The translations under genes and the position numbers were made by a program. A model generated the notes under the pieces. It searched no databases. It saw only the letters and a program-made list of their open reading frames with translations, and was not told the origin of the DNA. From Annulohypoxylon bovei var. microspora (Eukaryota; Ascomycota; Sordariomycetes; Xylariales; Hypoxylaceae): a stretch of DNA of 64,000 nucleotides. Shown piece by piece: positions 1 to 10,500 of the stretch. How positions within the stretch are numbered: position 1 is the first letter of the stretch; each line of letters starts with the position of its first letter. The stretch spans positions 124,001 through 188,000 of the forward strand of contig MU405211.1 of the NCBI GenBank assembly GCA_022836615.1. Reading direction: 5' to 3'.

Positions 1-581
1 AGCACTTGCTTAGTGTACCGGTCAATAGCCGATGGGACTTTCTCGGGGTGCAGATGGATGAACCTAGGTTAATAAGCGTTAGATATTTACTTTTAGATTA
101 GCAGATATGGTACTTACCAGGCAGCTACACCGTAGTAAGGTCCCTGTCCACTCATTTGGAAGTGTAGCCATTGGTTCAAAAGATGCTCCTCTGGGAAGGT
201 AGTGTAAGTCAGAGTGTGCTTAGTATCATATTGTTTGATAATGTAAGTGATGATAGCTCCTGACTCCCATAGTGTCAAGCCGGTATTCGGGTCCTCTATA
301 GCCGGAACACGGCCGTTAGGGTTGACATCGATCAGAGGCTTCTTCTTCACATCGTCGAATCTTATAGACTTGATCTCATACGGCACCTGTAGCTCTTCGA
401 GAACAAATATCACCTAGAGTAGGGTTAATATGAGAGCTCCGTAGGGCCAGAGCTTTGCTTACCTTCCAGGGATTAGGTCCAGGGGCTAGAAATTATTTAG
501 CGGAAGCCACGGATAAGAAAAAGGGTGCGAATTATCAATGATAGACTTACGGGTTACCCATACACGAATAGGTAGCGTCAT
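1..581 (-). CDS. URE2-like glutathione S-transferase, 3' part missing
   Basis: Glutathione transferase of the fungal URE2/nu class, which conjugates or reduces substrates with glutathione in the cytosol. Four exons read together on the minus strand: 551-581 (ATG at 581-579), 463-485, 118-413 and 1-63, with GT-AG introns of 65, 49 and 54 nt. The start MTLPIRVW leads into GPNPWKV, then LEELQVPYE and NPNGRVPAIEDP, and the thioredoxin-fold ending LWESGAIITYI; these are the usual GST_N landmarks around the glutathione-binding cis-proline (VPAIED). The last visible exon (HPEKVPSAIDRY) begins the helical C-terminal domain, and the rest lies beyond base 1. The first two coding exons are very short (31 and 23 nt), so an ORF-only caller would begin wrongly at the GTG at 413. 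Family assignment is secure; exact substrate is unknown. Confidence 0.87.
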
Positions 582-2489
582 GTTAGTGTAGCTTCTTAAA
601 AAAAAAAGATGATATATGAACTAGTCGATCGTGTAGCTAAGGAATATTCTTTGAGCTAGAAAAGAATCGTATGTACGGGTTGGGATGGTCTTTTTATTAG
701 ATATAAAAATGCCAACTCACAAAACTCGATAAGAAAGAACAGTAAGGGGCAGTAGCATGATATGTTGGTAGGTAGGTACATATATTACACCAAGTACACG
801 AATTACTCATAGCCTTACAGTTCTTTGGGGTGTATGATAGGGACCACCTTTCCTTGGGTATCGTTTTAGATTAAAAAGAGGACGCAAGGGAGAGGTTTAG
901 CTTAGTGCCGCGTCAACACCATTGCAACGAACGAGAAAAGCTACTAAATCGAGGACAAACCAGACAGGTATTATGATCAAAAGAGCGCCATAATTGTGGA
1001 ACTATATTTTTATATTACTTACATCTAAGACTTTAACAGAGCTTACAAAATATTCTTTAAACGCAATTCGCTTTCATGTAAATCATATTTGAAGCCATCA
1101 AAATAATATTCTTGAGCTCGGATGTTATCATGCAGTTGGTGGTTATTTTATAACAAGAATCCAAGAAATGAACCAACAATTTTACACGTGTAAATTTAAG
1201 CAACTCGAAATAATTGTCCTAAAGTGATAATAGTGTATAAAAATATAGCCAAGTTGTTATCACATGTTGTTGATATTATTAATAATAGCCTGGACCATCT
1301 TGAAATGTAAACGCTTTAAATATAAGAGAAACACTGTTGCGGCAAAACGTGGGACCCATTGCTAGCCATACAACTACAGATATCGTGATGAACGCATACT
1401 TGGGTATATATGGTATAATAAAGCCTTCGAAAACTTTCATGAAATAAAAGCGGTTATTTTTATTTTTATTTTCGTATTTCATTTAGTCGCCATTTTAACG
1501 AAAATATTATTCCTTTTTATTAATTCATAAAATGCCCAGGCCATTATGGGTTTCACTTTTCATTTCGGTCGTGTAAAATGTACCGCCGAACACATAATAT
1601 TGCAACATAATTAAATGATACATAAAAAAGATTAATAAACTGAGACTACTTATTAATACAAGGGACGATAAACTACACGATTATAAGTAAAGTGATCATT
1701 CGATAAGTTCATTAATACGAGAGCCTCAAGCTTCAGAGGCAGAACCCGATGAACTTTTTCTTAGAATTTTTATTTAGATTTAATGGAATATTTCGAAAAT
1801 TTGACCTCCAATCCTACGTATAAATAAAGAACTTCGTTACTTAAAGTCCAATGGCTATGTTTATTCTCTTAATACGAAATGAAAAGGACATCTAAAATAT
1901 GAATCAAGAAATGAGTGCGAAAATTAAGGGCAATTGTTATTCGATACCGGTTTTGAAAAGGAAAAAGGAGAAGCGCTAATGAGAAACCACCAGGGCTCTA
2001 TTATACCACCCCAAATTCAATTACCAAAACATCAAGCTAAGTCAAGTCACATATCACTTGGACTTCCAATATATTTCAAGCCAATTTATTAGCAAAGTAT
2101 TAGCCGTAACTAAAGTAGCAAAAGCCAAAGCGACTCCTTCCTCCGCGACAATCTGAATTAACTGCCATTCGAATCAGAAAACCACAATGCAGAAATCAAA
2201 ACCCCTCCATGTGCCTTCCCCCCTTTTTTTCTCTTTCCGCCTAGTAAATGATTGTCAGACGCCATATCGATGCAAAGTTGTGCTGTGCCATTCTGCCGTG
2301 TCCACCCAAAAACTCCGTGCTAGGTAATAATGACTCGATGTCGTGAAGTTGTATGATGCTGAATAGGAGAAAGGAGTGTGTAGTTTGTTTCCCGATGACA
2401 AAGGAGTGAATGATTGACTGTAGGTAAGATCGCAAGTACCTCCCTAAGCTAGTGGTGGTGGTACATCAGTGCTTGTCGGTCCGATCTCC
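582..2489. other. AT-rich intergenic region
   Basis: No gene is recognisable between the GST start and the hsp30 stop. From about 950 to 2200 the sequence is strongly AT-rich with stop codons in all frames; the only open frame over 60 codons (1279-1482, minus) has no recognisable features. It could be old repeat DNA degraded by mutation, but no repeat ends are visible. Confidence 0.6.
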
Positions 2490-3158
2490 TTAGTTGATCA
2501 AGATGCGGCGACCCTCATGCTTCTTTGCCTTGGGCACCACGACGCTGAGGATTCCGTTGTCAAGCGAAGCAGCGACGTTATCGGTGTCGACGCGGCTAGG
2601 GAATTGGAAGGTGCGCGAGAACTCGCCGACACTGCGCTCCGAGACCCAGAACTTGTGCTGCGGCTGCTTGGGCTGCTCAGCCACCTTGTCTTTCTCGGTC
2701 TCGGCCACGGTGGTAGCCGGAGTGGACGGGGTAGGAGCGCACTCGGTGTCGTCCTCGACCGTGGGCTGGTGCGCCTTGTCGTGGTGCTCAAGCTCCTGGG
2801 GGGCCTCGGCGATGGTGCCGCTCGCCTCTGGGGCCTTCTCTAGGAAGCCGGCCGGGGGCGTGCCGGATTGGTAGGTGCGCTCGATGCGGCCGCGGACGAC
2901 GATGGTCTGCGCGTCCGTGAACTCGACGTGCACATTCTCCTTCTCGATGCCGGGCAGCTCGCCGTGCAGCTCGAAGTTGTTCTCGGTCTCCCTCAGGTCG
3001 AACTTGGGCGTGAAGGTGGGCAGGTGACGAGCGTGGCGGCCGCCCTGGGCTACGGTGCTGCCATTGTTCTGGTACTTGTCGAAGTCGTCAATGAGACGGA
3101 AGAGACCCGTGAAATTGGGCTCGGCTGGGGTGTAGAATCGTGGACCGAACATCGACAT
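2490..3158 (-). CDS. hsp30: small heat shock protein HSP30 (Hsp20/alpha-crystallin family)
   Basis: ATP-independent holdase chaperone that binds unfolding proteins during heat stress. The 222-residue product begins MSMFGPRFY at 3158 and runs uninterrupted. The frame stays open upstream to 3287, but that stretch is low-complexity and the MSMFGP start matches the N. crassa HSP30 layout. Residues about 55-90 hold the first half of the alpha-crystallin domain (PKFDLRETENNFELHGELPGI, then VVRGRIERTY). A Pro/Thr/acidic linker follows at about 95-170, a fungal HSP30 insertion. The second half (WVSERSVGEFSRTFQFP, LDNGILSVVVPK) ends with the C-terminal IxI-like RRILIN. The promoter to the right (3290-3700) contains heat-shock-element cores, listed separately. 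Identification is firm; the choice between Met1 and Met3 is open. Confidence 0.93.
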   Translation of the reverse strand: MSMFGPRFYTPAEPNFTGLFRLIDDFDKYQNNGSTVAQGGRHARHLPTFTPKFDLRETENNFELHGELPGIEKENVHVEFTDAQTIVVRGRIERTYQSGTPPAGFLEKAPEASGTIAEAPQELEHHDKAHQPTVEDDTECAPTPSTPATTVAETEKDKVAEQPKQPQHKFWVSERSVGEFSRTFQFPSRVDTDNVAASLDNGILSVVVPKAKKHEGRRILIN

Positions 3159-3428
3159 TTTGGCTGTGGTGTGGATGTTATTGTTTGGTAGTAGAGTAGT
3201 TGTAGTGGTGATAGGCTTGAAGTACTTGGTAGTGTTGATGATTCTGTGCGGTTTTACTCTTGAAGTGATAGCGCGAGTAGATTGCATAAAATGTTTGGAT
3301 TGTTTAGTGTGCGTTTATCGAGTTGTCTTGTTTTGTGTTTGATCTGAAGAACAAGGGAAGGAAGTCTCACGATGTTTGACGTTGCCTTAAATAATTTCGA
3401 GGCAGCAATAGATGCATGTTCTACGATG

Positions 3429-3436
3429 TTCAGGAA
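3429..3436. promoter_or_regulatory. heat shock element core, proximal
   Basis: TTCAGGAA fits the HSF1 half-site pair TTCnnGAA. A further TTC lies 10 bp to its left (3419-3421), giving a gapped three-unit element. It is about 270 bp upstream of the hsp30 ATG. HSF binding to such inverted nGAAn units is established; use at this site is inferred. Confidence 0.55.
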
Positions 3437-3610
3437 ATAACTATGGAGTTACAAATTGAATAATCATTGGAACAATCTAAATTCATCTAGAACGACATGG
3501 ACGATTCTTTTAGGCAGTGAATTACGCGTTACGAGCTTCGACAACGTTCTTTCTCGTTGTCGTAGCGACAAGTGATCTCACGATAGAACGTGAAGTTGCG
3601 AGAATTGACC

Positions 3611-3620
3611 AGAACATTCT
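3611..3620. promoter_or_regulatory. heat shock element core, distal
   Basis: AGAACATTCT is a perfect nGAAnnTTCn pair about 450 bp upstream of the hsp30 ATG. Extra GAA units occur at 3585-3605, so the element may be longer. Its position upstream of a heat shock gene supports a functional reading. Confidence 0.55.
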
Positions 3621-4887
3621 ACAACGTCCCACTGTCCACAACATGCATACCTAATTCTGACTGCTAACACAACTTCCATCATACGATTTCTGTAAAACTT
3701 CAATTTTTGAGGATTACAGAAGTTAGAGCCAATGATTCATGAGAATTAATTTACAAATTTTCAATGCATCAGCTTAGATGACAGGTTGAATTGAATCGAA
3801 GATGTTAGTGACGGGGTGTTTTTCGATGGGGGCGACAATAGGGGGTGTGAAAGGAGAATGATTACCTAAGCGGCTTACAATTTTTGAACAAATCGCCACA
3901 ATTTTTGAGTACATAGGTACCTAAGCGGTACATTACTTGATTACCTAAAGTTCCAAGGTCAAGGTAGCCGGGTAACTGTGGCGTTCTGTGGCTAGGAGCT
4001 TAGGTTTGTCGATCGCGGAATTTCTTCGGTTGATCATTCTGTCATCGTGGGGCGGTGCTTGCTGTGGTGGCGGTGCGAAACTTGGAAGCTCAAAGTTCCA
4101 AGAGGTTGAAGGTTGGGATTATTCAGCCCTAGCTCACGCAGCTCGCCCTCTGCTCGCAAGGTGGTCCTTGCACCAAATGATCATCTCAAAAACTAGAGGT
4201 CTTGGCAGGGGACCCATCTTGGCCCGCCATGACGTCATTTTGTAGGTCGAATCAATAACGGATAGTTTCAAATTACTATCCATTTTGTCTTTCTCCATCT
4301 CGGTCGCTCAAATTTACCCATCTTGCCCATCTTCCACTAGCAGCTTACGTAGGAGATGTTGTAGAGGTTGTAGATCGCGGTTCTAATCATCCCTGTCGCC
4401 CCCGCATGCATGACAGATAATGGCAATTACTCGAGTGAGCACGTGAATATGGGGGGCGTTTAACAGGGTCCAAGCATGTATCTAATGTATTGTATTTGTA
4501 TGTATAGAATGCTTGTTTACTTGCGATGACGTTGGTCTGCATTTCCGTTTTCTTGCGATACCACGGTTCTCCCACTACGGAGATGACGCCGGTGGCTACT
4601 CTTTGGCTACTCTTCCCGACACCGTCATCCGTGACCCATGGATCTAATATGCCGAACAAGGGGGGGGTCTGTCTCGGGCCATCCGAGGGACCCTGGAGGC
4701 TGTCTAAGTTGTCTTTCGGGGTAATGATATTCGTGATAGTTCGGGGAAGAAATTACTAGGTACCAAGATGCATCAATAACACACCGACACATACAGCTTG
4801 ATATGCTGGTATTGATGTACACACAACAGCTTGGTATGTATGTACACATAACAAACAGCTGTACATACACGCGCGCACGCAGACACA

Positions 4888-4947
4888 ATCTGTACTCGCA
4901 TCTGTACTCGCATCTGTACACACATCTGTACACACATCTGTACGCAT
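4888..4947. repeat. 12-bp tandem repeat, five units
   Basis: Five head-to-tail 12-mers of the form ATCTGTACnCnC: two ATCTGTACTCGC, two ATCTGTACACAC, and one ATCTGTACGCAT. Paired identical neighbours suggest stepwise duplication by slippage. No coding role is seen. Confidence 0.9.
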
Positions 4948-5105
4948 AACACCAAAGTACCATCACCACCATCTCCATGAGTGGCATATGAGCAGCGTGA
5001 GCAGCACGAGCTATAATCCAATCCATCTTGGCATTCTTTCCAAACACGTATGCATGGTTCGATAATGACGATAGTTATGCAAATGGCCTTTCTGTCGTGT
5101 TTCTT

Positions 5106-5184
5106 CTTCATTATATCCGTACTATAGATCGTTGCAACCATGGCATCGCTGTGGGGCGCTATCTATAGTACAATTATCATGAAG
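5106..5184. repeat. imperfect inverted repeat (foldback)
   Basis: Arms 5106-5129 and 5161-5184 are 24 bp each, with an inner 11 bp that pairs perfectly (GTACTATAGAT / ATCTATAGTAC) and outer CTTCAT ends, about four mismatches between, and a 31-nt loop. It could fold as a hairpin or be a tiny transposon remnant. Confidence 0.7.
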
Positions 5185-5449
5185 CGCCAAGCGCCACTTT
5201 TTTTTCTCTTCTCTCCTCTCCTCTCGAAACGTATATACAACGACAAGCTTTGTACCTTTCGGCCCAGCATACTTTGTTTTTGCTTGCTTGCTTGCTTACA
5301 TAGGTACCGATTCTTGCTTGCTTGTCCTTGCTACGCTCAGCATAGCATGGCCAGCCGAGGCTAGCTCGACAAAAAAATTCTTCTCTCTCTTTTCGCCACC
5401 TCCCTGGCTTTCGGCGGCTTACGCCCATTATACGGGGTCACGCCCCTCG

Positions 5450-7574
5450 TCATCGGTACGGCGGAGGCATGGGCGGTGGAGGATATCCTGCAACGATGGG
5501 CATGCCGGGCCTGCTTCCCATGATTGGACCGGGACTCTGGATGCGGTTGAATAGCCCGATTAGTCTTCTGCCAACCGACGGCTCCAGTTCTGTCCCATCT
5601 CTCGCTATCTTCACCTCCCTGTTGGAATTCCAGGGGTTCCGTAGTCCGCGCGTTCGGTAGAATGGAAGTCTCGTAGTCGAAAGCCACTCGAGCTTGAACG
5701 GTTTGCCCCATGCTTTGTTAGGTCCTCCTTCGCCATCCTGCATGCTCCTAGCGCTCGCCGAGTCGTCGGAATCCTCCGCGTCCGCGGTCGAGTCGCCGTC
5801 GTCCCGCTCCACCTCCCAGAATATAGTCCCCCGGGCCGAGTCGTCGATGATTCGTCCCCGCGGGCAAGTGTCTGTAGCTTCGGTTGGGATAGCTTTAGGT
5901 AGGTCCAAGTTACTCGTAGTCTGCACCTTGGGAGCAAATTCAATGGCCGCCGCGGGATCGTCGTTTATAGGCGAGGTCATTCTGGCATAGCCAAAGTATT
6001 CGCCCGATTTATTCGCGGAAAATACCAAATAAACATTATCGACCAACTTTTTTGTATATTTTGTTAGGTACAATTCAAAATATTGAGGTAAAGTAAAAAT
6101 ATACTTACTTTAAAGGCGCTGTTCAACACTTCTTCATTATGCGACTGAGTTGCCCACACACCAGTTCGGACGCTTAAATCTAAATCTTCCACCGTCAAGC
6201 TTTTTAGTATAAAGAATTTGTCTTTTTGCGGACTCATGTCACCGCTAGTTGCGTTTCTGGGCTCGGTTTGCGTGTCGGATACCGATGTCGTCGATTCTGA
6301 TAGTTTTCCTCGGGGGCTTGTCATAGATTCGGCTGGGGGATTATGTCCACCAGGTGAAGTCGCTGCTGGACCGGTCGGCGCCGTTTGTCCACCGACTCCT
6401 TCGACCGTACTCTTTCGTAGCCTACTAACTAATCGAACCGATTGGAATTTTGAATCGTGAAGTTTTTGTTGGGCCCCGACGCAGCTTTTTTCATCCTTAA
6501 AATTCGCAAAAGCGCAGTTACTCTTCGAGATGAGGAAAAGCGATTCCAAACCCGGCGCTTCTTTGCACACATGATGTACCAGGCTCATTAAGTCGGTTTG
6601 CGGAGGCAGATTCCCTATCCAGATGGCATGGCCTAGCTAGTCTTAGTTTTCCTAGAATCCTAAGTAATGGAAGCCGAGAAGCTCACCACTTTGTCGAGGT
6701 TTCCGCGGAGGTCCTCTAACAACGTTAGATCGTGTGTCCGGCGAAGCTAAGATATATTATTAGCTATTCTAACGCGTTCTTTTTTTTTCTTTTTTTGAGA
6801 CTGGACAGCCGTACTATCACCCGGAGCAGAATTCGCGACCATGTTTATTTGGTCGTTCCCATGTGGCGGTGAGACATCTCGTAGGCCATTCGATGAACCG
6901 TCCGCTAAGACATACTGTCCTGGAGCCATCTGATTCTGAATATTCGAGTGCGGAGATTGATATTGGTTCGATGGAGGATAATAGTAACCGGCCGGAAGAG
7001 GATGCTGAGACTGATTCATCATGACTTGATTCGAGTAGTAATTTAAGTTATGCCGTGGAGACATGCTCGGCTGCTGGGGCGCCTGATGTTGTTGTTGTTG
7101 CGGTGAAAATTGAGCATTATAGTAGGACGACATCTGCGGATGTTGGGTTACATAATAGGGCTGGCCTCCAAGCTGGGCCATATTCGGCGGCCCTGCGTAT
7201 TGAGCAATTTGCTGCATAGGTTGAATCATGTTTGATGACGGAGCGGTGTTGTATCGTTGCTGCGGCTGTCCTTGGTTATAATTAGGTCGATATCCGGACG
7301 GTGGAAGCGCGGCGGCCATCGCGGTCATATTGTAATGCCCCTGGCGGCCCTGTCCCTGGGCGTGAGACATCTCGAGCTGGCCGGAGAACGCGTTCGGCGA
7401 TGGGTCGTAGAGTTGCTGGTACTGGGCTTGAAAGGCGGGATTGCTCGCGGGATTAGCACCCTGCGGCAACGGCGGCTGACCATCGTTTTGCGCGCGCCCT
7501 TGATAGGAACCGCCGACAACGTCTCCAGTCGCAAACTCGTTGTTTGCCGCCGAAGGCGGTGGGACATCTTCCAT
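5450..7574 (-). CDS. RRM and YTH domain RNA-binding protein (m6A reader)
   Basis: Predicted reader of N6-methyladenosine in RNA. Four exons: 7574-6815, 6746-6687, 6632-6109 and 6046-5450, giving about 646 residues. Exon 1 encodes a Gln/Pro/Asn/Tyr-rich, prion-like N-terminus. Exon 2 reads SPDTRSNVVRGPPRKPRQSG into exon 3, whose HAIWIGNLPPQTDL and CAFANF mark an RRM (about 274-345). The YTH domain starts near residue 411 (FFILKSLTVEDLD, then GVWATQSHNE), crosses the third intron at LNSAFK, and continues as YLVFSANKSGEYFGYARM and FWEV. It ends with FKLEWLSTTRLPF and LEPSVGRRLIGLF, with an acidic insert in between. The donor of intron 1 is uncertain (GTACGG at 6814 or GTGATA at 6820, both phase 1). 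The lysine-rich frame running to a stop at 6747 is intronic. Family assignment is strong. Confidence 0.88.
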
Positions 7575-10500
7575 CGGGTCTCACCAGATGTAATTTTAAC
7601 GACAGAAGAGGAAGAGCTCGGATGCCAAGTCTTCGGGAAGCGTTGCTTCAAACCTGTAAACAACCTGAGCAAGCCTGTTCCTATAATACTTCTAGGTGTG
7701 GCCAGGCGTCTGATAAACCCTAAATTGTTTGGAACCCCGTAATCTCGATAGGGCTAGGAAAAGAAGAGAGGTAGTCTTGCGTGGTGTGGCGCAAATCAAC
7801 GATGGCTGAGCCGCTGTCGACCAGGGCTTGGTCAAGATCCCGACAGGCCTCGACGATGTATCAGATCGGTAAGGAACAGAGGTCTCGCGTACCTTCTAGT
7901 GGCACCACAAAGTAACGATTAAGTGATTATACTTGTGGGATTATGGATGGATCTACCGCCCGAATCGTCCAATCCGAAAGATGAAAACAGATCCGACGCA
8001 GGGATGGCATCAACAACCATAGGCCGATGAGCTGGGTAACTATGGGGTTATTGGGGAGGAGAGGGAATTGGGCTCCCAGGGTAGGAAAAATCCGATTACG
8101 GGTGTTCGGTTTCCGGTAGCTGTCTAACGCCTAGAACGAAGACTCAAAATAGCTTCGACACTATGGGGGTTATGGGATTGCCGAGTGGAACTCGATGATC
8201 CGTGTTACAAAGAGCAAAGAGAGACCCAGAGAAGTTATTCTTCTCTCAGCCCCAACGGAGGAAGTTAAGTTATGTCACGTAGGCAGGTAGGTTAATGCGA
8301 GCATCGACAAAAATATTAGACGATGTGGCTAATTAGGAAGCCCATGTGGCCCGACGTGACTTCTGACAATCCCGGTCATTAGGGCATCAAGCAGAAGCGG
8401 TCATTATGTAACGACAATCTTTCCCCTTTCCTTCGACATGTATGCAGTATGGTATGAGGGAAAACATCATGAGACAACGTCAAGAAACATTACAAGGAAG
8501 TTGACGACTCGCGGCAATGCGGGTGGCTAAAAAGCTAGTCTTGTCAAGTTCGCCTTGGACACGACCGCGAAGTCTAAGTACGGTAGTACAGGAGTACCTC
8601 TAGGTAGGGCCTCGCCAGGGCAGATCCAGACGGCGAACCAGAGAATAGAAGCAATGCAGGACTATCCCGGCTTCAGGGCCCCCGGGGGTGGATGGGTTCA
8701 CAGCGGGTGACCCAGATAAACGACGGGAGCCGAACGAAGCGTTGGGATGTAGAAGGGGAGTAGAAAAAGGTTAAGCCAATGGGCTAACACGAGTATCAAT
8801 AGCAAGAAACGAAAATTGGGGACTAGATGAGATGGGAATTCGCATTACCTAGTAGACTGATGGTGTGTATTTCGTTGGCGCCGTTTTTTTCGCCACCAGA
8901 CCCTTGGGTCCTGCGGTTTTGGGGGTCCATGGGGTCCCATGAGTCTCGAAGCCAGTTGTTACTTACACCCTTTGACAGGACATGTCCCAAATCCCGACTT
9001 TCCTACCAGGTAGGTACTCAGCCACAAAAGTTCTAGCCGGGCCTTCACCAAGGAGATTTTTTTTTTAGTTCTAAGGTGAGAGCCTCCGTGGGGATTGTCA
9101 GATTCGTGATGCCGATCTCGTCACAAAATCCTTCGGTACCGGTTACGATCAAGGTCTAAACGCACACAATCTGTCCCTGCGGGTATAATAGATGGTTCAT
9201 CTGAACCGGTGCGGCTACCTAATCGTTAGAACCGAACCAATCCTGCGCAGAACCGATGCCATCCCAGGAACCTAGGCTGCTAGGTAAGCTGGTAAGTTGT
9301 GTTAATTAACAACTGCTAACATGGCTTGAAGCGGCAGCGGAAGCGGAACGGTACACTAAGAATTTCGGACGCTACTCGAGATGACTAAATCTACCTTGTA
9401 GACATACACCTTGTATACGCTGGTCCCTTCTGGAATTGGCGCCGGTCTTTTAATCGCCAATGTAGATGATCCATCTGGCTTGTAAGATGGTTTCCTCTTG
9501 CGCGTCCAAGCACCATAAAAGCACCATACTGCCATATCAGCATATGTACAATACCCCACGGAGGATGTACCCGTGGACCTGGAGGGGTTCCTCGTAAGCA
9601 GCCAAGCAAAGGGAATCCCGCTGCGCTGCACTTACAGCGAAACATTTCTACAATTAAATGAATGATACGCTGAACAAGCCCCTGGAGGTATAAAATATTA
9701 AAAAGGTAAGAAATATGACGCGTATAACATGGGTTTCCTAGAAAGAAATTGGTACGGTTTATGGGATGATACATAATAGAAGGGGGCTACATATTAATTA
9801 CGAGGATTTAAGGGTCTGCTATCGGTTGGTTTGGTTTGTCGTCGGTAGACCATTTGCCATTTGCTGTCCATGTTATGCAGGTCAAGCAGGTGCACATGTA
9901 TTTAGCCCTTGCTGGTTTTTTCCAAGGTGGAGGGAATGAAGATCTGTGAATCTTGATCGGCAAGCTTGGTTGCTTGAATGATGAAATAGGAGCCCAGGCC
10001 TCGGCCTGAGCCGCAATCGACTTTTTGTCGGATTGTCGCAAATGGGATCGGGGAAATTGAAGATTGGTGTTTTCCCATCCGTCCCCCCCATCTCTCCCCC
10101 TCTCCCTTGTCAATGTGGAGAGTGTTGATCCCTTGATCCCTGGGATATTTCTGGACTTTCTGGGATATTTCTGGGATTTTTGAGGAGCGATGATGTCGAT
10201 GATGGAATATCTCCAGCTTGGCCCTGATCAATTCTGCAACTCTGGCGTCGCATTAAACAAGCGATGCTGGTAATGAGGTCAGCGATCTCTAAAAAAGAAC
10301 TTCCATTGGTGTCCACTGGTCGACTTTTACTGCTTATCCATTTCCATGATCGGTATTTTGCACATGCAGTAGTTCAACATTGAATGTTTGAAGTACCTAC
10401 TCTAAGTACGTACCTACTTCCTGTAGTGTAAGGGATGTGCGACGTATAGATGTACAGATATAATTATACGAAGATCAATTGATGTAAGTACCTCGAATCT

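Larger units (their letters stand above)
3621..5449. other. intergenic region with microsatellites and a foldback
   Basis: No gene recognised. It holds a 12-bp tandem repeat (4888-4947), CTTG repeats at about 5282-5297 and 5313-5323, and an imperfect inverted repeat (5106-5184). Open frames of 60-140 codons on both strands overlap each other and carry simple-repeat peptides such as CVYRCVYRC, so they are treated as chance ORFs. Confidence 0.6.

Noticed and set aside
1279..1482. 67-codon minus-strand ORF in AT-rich DNA
   Set aside because: No family features, no start context or partner exons; expected by chance.
3988..4245. 85-codon plus-strand ORF
   Set aside because: Composition unlike a conserved protein, no splice links, flanked by stops in AT-rich DNA.
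4625..5141. Minus-strand ORFs rich in Cys/Val/Tyr repeats
   Set aside because: They read through the 12-bp minisatellite; the peptide repeat is a by-product.
6747..6814. Apparent in-frame stop breaking the YTH gene
   Set aside because: A phase-1 intron ending TCTTAG restores the frame into RGPPRKPRQSG and the RRM, so the gene is intact.
9356..10316. Cluster of overlapping minus-strand ORFs
   Set aside because: Frames overlap in different phases with no recognisable domain and no consistent splice sites.
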